A DNA stretch of 64,000 nt from Spirochaetia bacterium 38H-sp. Its GTDB lineage: Bacteria > Spirochaetota > Spirochaetia > Winmispirales > Winmispiraceae. Under the pieces are notes generated by a model. It was given only the letters and a program-made list of their open reading frames with translations. It was not told the DNA's origin and did not search any database. Below are positions 58,215-64,000 of this stretch, piece by piece; the stretch's first letter is position 1, and each line of letters starts with the position of its first letter. The translations under genes and the position numbers were made by a program. The stretch is from the NCBI GenBank assembly GCA_039023545.1, contig JBCHKQ010000003.1, forward strand, positions 186,001-250,000. Direction: 5' to 3'.

Positions 58215-59969
58215 ATGGGTAAGATGGTAAATATAAAGATAAACGGAAAAGAATTAAAAGTATCGGAAGGAACGTCTATTCTCAATGCTGCAAGACATTT
58301 TCAGATAGATATACCTACTCTGTGTTACCACCCAGATCTTCCGGCATGGGGATCTTGCGGACTCTGTATTGTAAAAACAGAGGGCAGCCCAAAGATGTTT
58401 AGAGCCTGTGCAACCCCTGTTGCAGAGGGAATGAGCATCATAACAGATGATCCTGAGATAGTGGAAGTAAGAAAAAACACTCTCCAGCTTATACTTGCAG
58501 ATCACCCCAATGACTGTCTTTACTGCGGCCGTAACGGTAACTGTGAGCTTCAAAAACTTGCTGCCGAGTTTGGAATAAGAGAGCAGCCCTATGAGCCCAA
58601 TCCTCAGAATTTGCCCAAAGACAATTCTACCCCTTCCATTGTTCTTGATCCATCCAAGTGTGTAAAATGCGGACGTTGTGTAAATGTATGTCAGGAAATG
58701 CAGAATGTATGGGCACTTGAGTTTCTTGGAAGAGGGGATGGTACAAGAATCGCTCCTGCAGGCGATATATATCTTAACGATAGCCCCTGTATCAAGTGTG
58801 GTCAGTGTTCTGCACATTGTCCAGTAGGAGCCATATACGAGAAGGATGATACTCGTAAAGTATGGGATGCAATAAGAGATCCTGAGATACACACAGTAGT
58901 GCAGATAGCACCTGCTGTGCGTGTTGCTATAGGAGAAGCTTTTGGTTATGAGCCTGGGACATTGCTTACTGGCAAAACCTATGCAGCTCTCAGAAGGCTT
59001 GGTTTTGATACCATATTTGATACTAATTTTGCTGCTGACCTCACAATAATGGAAGAAGCCAGTGAATTTGTAAAACGCTTTCTAGAAGGAAAAGGCGAGA
59101 TTCCTCTGGTTACAACCTGTTGTCCCTCATGGGTTGATTATCTGGAAAAATACTTCCCAGATATGATACCTCACTTTTCTACAGCAAAGTCTCCGCAAAT
59201 GATGATGGCATCTATGATTAAGACATACTATGCACAAAAAGCCGGAATAGACCCTGCTAAGATAGTAGTTGTCTCCGTAATGCCCTGTACAAGTAAGAAA
59301 TATGAGATAAACCGGGATGAGGATATGTATTCTTCCGGATACAAAGACCTTGATATCTCCATCACAACACGAGAACTTGCACGCATGATAAAATCAGCTG
59401 GAATAGAGTTTTCCAAGCTGCCGGATGAAGAAGCTGATTCTCCTCTGGGTATGTATACGGGAGCAGGAACCATATTCGGTGCAACAGGTGGTGTTATGGA
59501 AGCTGCCATACGAACAGCCTATTATTTTGTAACCGGCAAAGAGATGGGAGAAGTAGAGTACACACCGGTACGCGGACTTGAGGGAGTAAAAGAATCCGAG
59601 CTTGACATAGATGGCACCAAGGTTAAAATAGCGGTTGCTCATTCTATCTCCAACGTAGAATACGTTCTCAACAAAGTAAAAGAAGCAAAAGCCGCAGGGA
59701 AAGATGTTCCATATCACTTTATAGAGGTTATGGCCTGCCGTGGCGGATGTGTTGGTGGAGGCGGACAGCCTTACGGAGCAACGGATGCCATAAGGGCAAA
59801 GCGCACTGCAGGTATATATGCAGATGACAAAAAGTCAGAAATCCGTTGTTCTCATCAGAACCCTGCAATCAAGAAACTTTACGAAGAATTTCTGGGAGAA
59901 CCTCTTGGAGAGAAAGCACACAAGTATCTACATACACACTATACACCCAGACCACTCTATCAAAAATAA
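58215..59969 (+). CDS. hydA: [FeFe]-hydrogenase catalytic subunit HydA
   Basis: A 584-residue iron-only hydrogenase. N-terminal [2Fe-2S] domain (CGLC, about 45-60), His/Cys cluster region (HPNDCLYCGRNGNC), two [4Fe-4S] clusters (CVKCGRCVNVC and CIKCGQCSAHC), then the H-cluster domain with the three signatures TTCCPSW (about 299), MPCTSKKYE (about 356) and MACRGGCVGGGGQP (about 505). All H-cluster cysteines are present. In the first signature Thr replaces the usual Ser (TSCCP). It reduces protons or oxidises H2 in the HydABC complex. The maturases HydEFG are not in the window. Confidence 0.96.
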   Translation: MGKMVNIKINGKELKVSEGTSILNAARHFQIDIPTLCYHPDLPAWGSCGLCIVKTEGSPKMFRACATPVAEGMSIITDDPEIVEVRKNTLQLILADHPNDCLYCGRNGNCELQKLAAEFGIREQPYEPNPQNLPKDNSTPSIVLDPSKCVKCGRCVNVCQEMQNVWALEFLGRGDGTRIAPAGDIYLNDSPCIKCGQCSAHCPVGAIYEKDDTRKVWDAIRDPEIHTVVQIAPAVRVAIGEAFGYEPGTLLTGKTYAALRRLGFDTIFDTNFAADLTIMEEASEFVKRFLEGKGEIPLVTTCCPSWVDYLEKYFPDMIPHFSTAKSPQMMMASMIKTYYAQKAGIDPAKIVVVSVMPCTSKKYEINRDEDMYSSGYKDLDISITTRELARMIKSAGIEFSKLPDEEADSPLGMYTGAGTIFGATGGVMEAAIRTAYYFVTGKEMGEVEYTPVRGLEGVKESELDIDGTKVKIAVAHSISNVEYVLNKVKEAKAAGKDVPYHFIEVMACRGGCVGGGGQPYGATDAIRAKRTAGIYADDKKSEIRCSHQNPAIKKLYEEFLGEPLGEKAHKYLHTHYTPRPLYQK

Positions 59970-59971
59970 AT

Positions 59972-60003
59972 ACCGAACGGCGCCCCTAAGGGCGCCTTTT
60001 TTA
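59972..60003 (+). terminator. Short-form ACCGAACG element acting as terminator
   Basis: ACCGAACG (59972-59979) directly follows the hydA stop. GGCGCCCCTAAGGGCGCC is a near-perfect stem, and TTTTTT follows. Confidence 0.88.
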
Positions 60004-60014
60004 AAAAAAGCTAT

Positions 60015-62006
60015 TTATAAAGAAAAACGCATTATAAGCTCTTGTAGATTCTGAGAAGCTTTTACAGTTTTATTTCCTGCCTCGCGCATTCTTATAAAGC
60101 TACCTTCCATATCCACAAGAATTTTACCTAGAATTTGCATCTTTTTCCTGGTATTATCTGCAATGGAGTTTACATCTGACAGAGTATTTCTTATATAATC
60201 TGCTTTTTCTTTGGTCCCAGAAGAAGAGTTCTTCATATCCTGAGATATATTTATGAGAGAATTGGTGCTATCATAAATCTCACCGCTTGCAATAGAAAGC
60301 TCCTTAAGCCCCAGTTGAATCTCTTCTATACCTTCTGTTACCAGTTTTACATAATCCATGAGCCTTTTTAGAGTATCGGAAGTCTCTGTAGAGAATCGGT
60401 AACTGTCGTTTATCTTGTGTAGAATGCTTTCTATCTCTCCGGATATCCTTGATGCATGACTTGCCGTAGTTGTTGCAAGCCTATTAATCTCATCTGCCAC
60501 AACGGAAAAACCTGCTCCCGCATCTCCTGCATGAGCAGCTTCTATAGACGCATTTATAGAAAGGAGATTGGTATGTTCTGCTATTTCTCTTATAACAGAT
60601 ACAAGAGATTTTATATCATCTGCAGACTTTGATATATCTGCTATGGAGTTTACTGTGTTCTCCATGTTTTTACCGGTTTTTTCTATAAGAGAGTATATCT
60701 CTTTGTTTTTTTCTTTTCTTTCATCTGCAACTCTTGATATGTTTCCTATGGATGCTGTAATTTGCTGGATACTGGCAGAAGATTGAGTTACTGCAGAAGC
60801 TTGAGCTTCTATTTTTTCTGTCAAATCCTGTAAAAAGTCCAAAATACTGTTTACGACTATATTTGTCTTTTCTATCTGTTCTACAAGCCTATTGTTTTCT
60901 GCTAGGGTCTCATTAGCATTGCGGGTCAAAATATCTACTTTTTCTGATAGTTCTTGTGTGGATGACTCAAGATGTTTTCCCAGCTCTGTTGTCCCTCTTA
61001 TATTGTTTCTTATCTCTACTATTATGGAGGCCAATTGTTCTACAAATATATTAAACTCTCCGGATAATACTCCAACCTCATCCTGTGTAAGCTCGGGAAG
61101 TCTCCCCCTGAGATCACCTTTACCTTTTGATAATTCCTTTAATCGTTCTATCACAAGTCTTAAAGGTCTTGTGATTCTTATTATAAACAGCATGGCTGTA
61201 ATCACTCCTACTATGACCAGTACTGCAGAGGCAAGAATAACCGTTAATACGAGAGTGTTTATGGTTTTATCTATTTCTTTTTCTTTAAGAAGTACGTTTT
61301 TGTCTATATCGTCTATATAAAATCCGGTTCCTATTATCCAATCCAAAGGCTTAAAAAGCCTTACAAAAGACAACTTAGGCTGCTCCTCTGTAAGACCTTC
61401 TTTTGTAGGCTTTGGCCATAGATATCTTACAAATCCTTCTCCGTCTTTGTCCGTTACATCAAGAAAGGCTACAAAGAGATTTTTGCCTCCATCGGCAACA
61501 TTGTATTTCTTATCGTTAAGGATTTTCCCATCCAACTCAGGAATTGTAGGGTGCATTATCATATATGGATACGGCCTTGTAGTATCGTTTATCCATATAT
61601 ATCCGGTACCTCCGTCATATCTTATACTTCTTATAAGTTTTATCGCTTCTTGTTTTGCTGTATAGGTGCTTATTTCTCCGCGTTGTACTCTTATCATAAG
61701 ATGATTGATTATGCTTTCTGCCTCGTCTATTATATTCTTGAGCCGTTTTCCGTATTTTTCTTGCAGCCATTGTGTATCCTTATATTTTTTATAAATGGAT
61801 TCTGTCGTTGCAAAGGCTATATCCGTGTAGTTTTTGAGGCGTGTTTTTGCATCCTCCATGGCAGTTGTTCTGTAACCTTCTATCTGTTTTTTCCCCAGAT
61901 TTTTTATGCTTAGTATGGCTATAATTGACAGGCTTAATATAATAAGTAAAGATATAGACGAGAGAAGAATTATAAACTTGCTTCTTATGCTTTTTTTTAT
62001 ATTCAT
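60015..62006 (-). CDS. Methyl-accepting chemotaxis protein with sCache domain
   Basis: A 663-residue chemoreceptor. First membrane helix at about residues 12-35; extracytoplasmic single-Cache domain (about 55-245; GGTGYIWINDTTRPYPYMIMHP is typical of sCache_2); second helix (about 255-280); HAMP; then the helical signalling domain with hairpin tip EIAEHTNLLSINASIEAAHAG. The ligand is unknown; sCache_2 receptors often bind small carboxylates. The frame begins at 62081, but the ATG at 62006 has TAAGGATA in front and starts the signal-anchor. It should feed the CheA system encoded at 17-22 kb. Confidence 0.93.
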   Translation of the reverse strand: MNIKKSIRSKFIILLSSISLLIILSLSIIAILSIKNLGKKQIEGYRTTAMEDAKTRLKNYTDIAFATTESIYKKYKDTQWLQEKYGKRLKNIIDEAESIINHLMIRVQRGEISTYTAKQEAIKLIRSIRYDGGTGYIWINDTTRPYPYMIMHPTIPELDGKILNDKKYNVADGGKNLFVAFLDVTDKDGEGFVRYLWPKPTKEGLTEEQPKLSFVRLFKPLDWIIGTGFYIDDIDKNVLLKEKEIDKTINTLVLTVILASAVLVIVGVITAMLFIIRITRPLRLVIERLKELSKGKGDLRGRLPELTQDEVGVLSGEFNIFVEQLASIIVEIRNNIRGTTELGKHLESSTQELSEKVDILTRNANETLAENNRLVEQIEKTNIVVNSILDFLQDLTEKIEAQASAVTQSSASIQQITASIGNISRVADERKEKNKEIYSLIEKTGKNMENTVNSIADISKSADDIKSLVSVIREIAEHTNLLSINASIEAAHAGDAGAGFSVVADEINRLATTTASHASRISGEIESILHKINDSYRFSTETSDTLKRLMDYVKLVTEGIEEIQLGLKELSIASGEIYDSTNSLINISQDMKNSSSGTKEKADYIRNTLSDVNSIADNTRKKMQILGKILVDMEGSFIRMREAGNKTVKASQNLQELIMRFSL

Positions 62007-62216
62007 GTTTTTATCCTTAAGGAATATATTTTTATGGTATTCATGCAAATTTTTTTTAGTATGCAGATGCCTGATATGCAAATAAATTCATAGATATAAA
62101 TATTTCTTCGCTATCTCGTTGACAAAAAAAACTGTTATTCTGATTCAATAAAGATAATCTTTGCTTAGCAAATATCGTGTTTTGTGCTATTATTTATATT
62201 GGGCCATGGAGGTGTT

Positions 62217-62588
62217 ATGCTCAGAGAGATAAAAAATGTCAAACAGAATCCGGGAGAATACAGGCGCTGGTTCTCGGATGATTATTTTGATCTTATTGTG
62301 TGGTATGCAGAGGATAAGAAAACCATAACTGGTTTTCAATTATGTTATGATAAGCCGGGTAAAGAGAGGGCTTTTACATGGAAATCTCCTGACTCTTATC
62401 TCCATACTGCAGTAGATGCGGGTGAAGAGCCTCTCAGTGCAAAGATGTCTCCCATACTTGTTGCGGATGGCAGCTTTGATATGCTTGATGTTCTACAGCG
62501 TTTTAATAAAGCTGGTAAAGCTCTTGAGCCTGTTATTTTTAATATTGTTATAGAAAAGATAAAAACCTGCCCTGCAAATCTTATGTAA
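62217..62588 (+). CDS. Conserved small protein of unknown function
   Basis: A 123-residue soluble protein with no signal peptide or known motif. It starts LREIKNVKQNPGEYRRWFSDDYFDLIVWY, which recalls hypothetical proteins where the same Asp/Tyr/Trp-rich start is followed by FQLCYDKPGKERAFTW. I cannot name a family. TGGAGG lies directly before ATG 62217; an in-frame ATG-like start at 62184 is less likely. It overlaps the convergent nitrilase gene by eight bases at the 3' ends. Confidence 0.7.
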   Translation: MLREIKNVKQNPGEYRRWFSDDYFDLIVWYAEDKKTITGFQLCYDKPGKERAFTWKSPDSYLHTAVDAGEEPLSAKMSPILVADGSFDMLDVLQRFNKAGKALEPVIFNIVIEKIKTCPANLM

Positions 62589-63396
62589 ACATTATATAGG
62601 AGTCTGTTCGCCTGTCTGCAAATAAGTCATTGTAGGGAGTCACTGTCTTGTTTTTTGCTTCTTCCGGGTTTATCTCGTAGACCATTAGTTCTTCTTCTGT
62701 TTCTGATGCTACAGCTAGTTTTGTTCCATCCGGTTTTACTATATGACTTCTTCCTGTATATGTAAGCTGTCTTTCTCCCTGTTTTTCTGTACCGATTCTG
62801 TTTGCAAGTATCCAGAATACGTGGTTTTCCACTGCTCTCACCCATGTTGTAATCTGCCCGTATTCCGGCAAAACAAGGTTGGACGGATGGCATATTATCT
62901 GTGCTCCCTGCAGTGCAACACTTCTTGCTGCCTCTGGAAAGAAGTGGTCGTAGCACACCAGCATTGCTATTTTTATATCTTCCAGCTGAAATACGGGGAA
63001 ACCGAGATTGCCTGCTGTAAAAAACTTTTTTTCTTCTGCAAAGAGATGCATTTTGCGGTATACTTCTTTGCCTCCGTCTCTTCTTAGCATTGCTGCACTG
63101 TTGTAAAAGTTGCCGTCTTCTTCTTCTGCAAAGCCTGTTACTATGTTTATGCGATATTTTTTTGCAATCTCGTGCAGCTTCTTTATGTTTTTTCCTGTAT
63201 CAATGTTTTCTGCTATTTTTATAACTTCTTCTTTGTCAGCAAAGAAATATCCTGATAGTGCAAGCTCCGGTAGGACAAGAAGGTCTATGTCCTGCGGGTT
63301 TTTTTCTTTGTATGATTTTATGTGTTGTTCTATTTTTTTTATATTTTCTTCTGGGTTTAAAAACTCAGGACAGTATTGAAGATAGCCTACTCTCAT
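62581..63396 (-). CDS. Nitrilase-family carbon-nitrogen hydrolase
   Basis: A 271-residue cytoplasmic amidase. The catalytic triad is Glu44 (VLPELALSGY), Lys116 (VYRKMHLF) and Cys149 (LVCYDHFFPE). The length and the C-terminal end fit branch members such as omega-amidases and amidohydrolases; the substrate is unknown. Its 3' end overlaps the convergent small gene by eight bases. Confidence 0.88.
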   Translation of the reverse strand: MRVGYLQYCPEFLNPEENIKKIEQHIKSYKEKNPQDIDLLVLPELALSGYFFADKEEVIKIAENIDTGKNIKKLHEIAKKYRINIVTGFAEEEDGNFYNSAAMLRRDGGKEVYRKMHLFAEEKKFFTAGNLGFPVFQLEDIKIAMLVCYDHFFPEAARSVALQGAQIICHPSNLVLPEYGQITTWVRAVENHVFWILANRIGTEKQGERQLTYTGRSHIVKPDGTKLAVASETEEELMVYEINPEEAKNKTVTPYNDLFADRRTDSYIMFT

Positions 63397-63472
63397 ATAG
63401 CCTCCCTAATATATGTATTATATTATATTTTTTGATTTTAAAGAAGATATATGCGATGTTTTGTATTTTGTA

Positions 63473-64000
63473 CTACACAAAGGGGACAAATGCAAAGTAT
63501 CCGTGTGTGCTTGTTTCAAATCCTTGTTTTTTCTTTTTTATTTTTGTCATTATACAGGCATTTTGACTTGTCTGTTGCGGAAATACTAGTATTCCTTCTT
63601 CTTTTAACTGCTCTGTAATCTCCTTTGCAAGGGTTGATACTGCGGCTGCAATAACTACTCTGTCATATGGGGCATGCTCGGGGTATCCTTTTTTTCCGTC
63701 TTTGCAGATGAGGTGTATTTCTTTGTAACCCGCTTTTGCAAGGTTTTGTTTTCCTGTTTTTTGGAGTCCAGGTATTAATTCTAGGGAATATAGTTCTCCC
63801 TGTCTTTTCATCTTTTCCCACATTACTGCTGCGCTGTAGCCCGTGCCTCCTCCCAGTTCCAGGACTTTTTTCCCGGGACTTAGTTCTAGAAGGTCTATCA
63901 TGTATGCTACGGTATAGGGCTGGCTTATTGTCTGGTCATAATCAATAGGCAGTGCTATGTTTTTATATGCTGTTTCTGGCGTGTTGTTTCCTATAAAAAG
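63473..64000 (-). CDS. pcm: Protein-L-isoaspartate O-methyltransferase (5' end outside window)
   Basis: The C-terminal 175 residues of a SAM-dependent repair methylase that acts on isoaspartate in damaged proteins. The frame is open to the window edge. The segment LPIDYDQTISQPYTVAYM at the edge is the Pcm substrate motif, followed by the SAM motif VLELGGGTGYSAAVM and the final strand region GILVFPQQ. The true start lies beyond 64000. Confidence 0.9.
   Translation of the reverse strand, partial: LFIGNNTPETAYKNIALPIDYDQTISQPYTVAYMIDLLELSPGKKVLELGGGTGYSAAVMWEKMKRQGELYSLELIPGLQKTGKQNLAKAGYKEIHLICKDGKKGYPEHAPYDRVVIAAAVSTLAKEITEQLKEEGILVFPQQTSQNACIMTKIKKKKQGFETSTHGYFAFVPFV

Noticed and set aside
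378..60003. ACCGAACG repeats as integron attC sites
   Set aside because: attC needs RYYYAAC and GTTRRRY ends on the same element. Here the octamer ends ACCGAAC/GTTCGGT break that pattern at one base and occur at one end only. No integrase or cassette array is seen.
378..60003. Spaced repeats as a CRISPR array
   Set aside because: The copies are kilobases apart, differ in their centre and lie between unrelated genes; no cas genes are present.

Overview
The window is about 64 kb of moderately AT-rich, gene-dense bacterial chromosome and most likely comes from a free-living, saccharolytic, fermentative spirochaete (Spirochaetota). The evidence is the cheA - cheW/cheR-fusion - cheX - cheY operon typical of Treponema and Spirochaeta, a TmpC/BMP-type purine-nucleoside lipoprotein, many lipoproteins with relaxed lipoboxes, a MurE whose amino-acid motif is not the meso-DAP type, and a C-terminal xylanase module resembling the CBM64 of Spirochaeta thermophila. 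Enzymes for alginate, laminarin and xylan suggest a habitat with algal or plant polysaccharide, possibly marine. I cannot name the species.

Layout. 1-6.9 kb: HAD hydrolase (cut by the window edge), TrmH, DUF1820, HtpX, cupin, GlnS, an AI-2E family membrane protein and an SH3 lipoprotein. 7.0-12.7 kb: nucleoside salvage, with DeoC and a complete BMP-lipoprotein/ATPase/two-permease ABC importer. 12.9-15.4 kb: multidomain GH10 xylanase and an MBL-fold enzyme. 15.5-17.2 kb: DHOD-like enzyme and a HAD nucleotidase-like protein. 17.4-22.2 kb: chemotaxis operon ending in a tRNA-Val gene only two bases after cheY. 22.3-31.8 kb: IlvB/IlvN, DUF401 permease, flavoprotein, a frameshifted lipoprotein gene, an orphan D12-class DNA methylase overlapping QueD, and MurE. 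32-35.4 kb: Ddl and a LacI-type sensor fused to GGDEF.

35.8-46.8 kb is an alginate-utilisation locus: putative outer-membrane barrel, DUF1566 and MBL exported proteins, a lipoprotein, PL6 and PL7 alginate lyases, an IclR-family (KdgR-like) regulator, a KduD-like reductase and KdgK. Three promoters in it carry the same palindrome, AATGAAAY-N3-RTTTCATT or a close form, so a local KdgR-type regulon can be proposed. 47.8-51.7 kb: a small GspE-N-like protein and two paralogous GH16 laminarinases, the first behind a promoter bracketed by ATCGAT-centred operators. 51.8-60 kb: divergent clusters of PHP, two DRTGG, CBS-ATPase and Rex genes on one side and a trimeric [FeFe]-hydrogenase operon (HydC, HATPase, cysteine-free ferredoxin-like protein, HydB, HydA) on the other. 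60-64 kb: an MCP, a small unknown protein, a nitrilase-family amidase and Pcm (cut by the window edge).

The most unusual signal lies between genes. A dispersed repeat has an invariant ACCGAACG end, a hairpin whose sequence differs in every copy but stays paired, and usually a CTGCC-NN-GGCA mini-hairpin at the other end. I count 17 exact ACCGAACG/CGTTCGGT octamers plus three degenerate ones, all intergenic or touching a stop codon. Some are short forms that act as terminators, and some are head-to-head pairs. A second general signal is a set of genes with a good promoter whose -10 box lies only about 6 bases before the start codon and which lack a Shine-Dalgarno sequence. These are candidate leaderless mRNAs.
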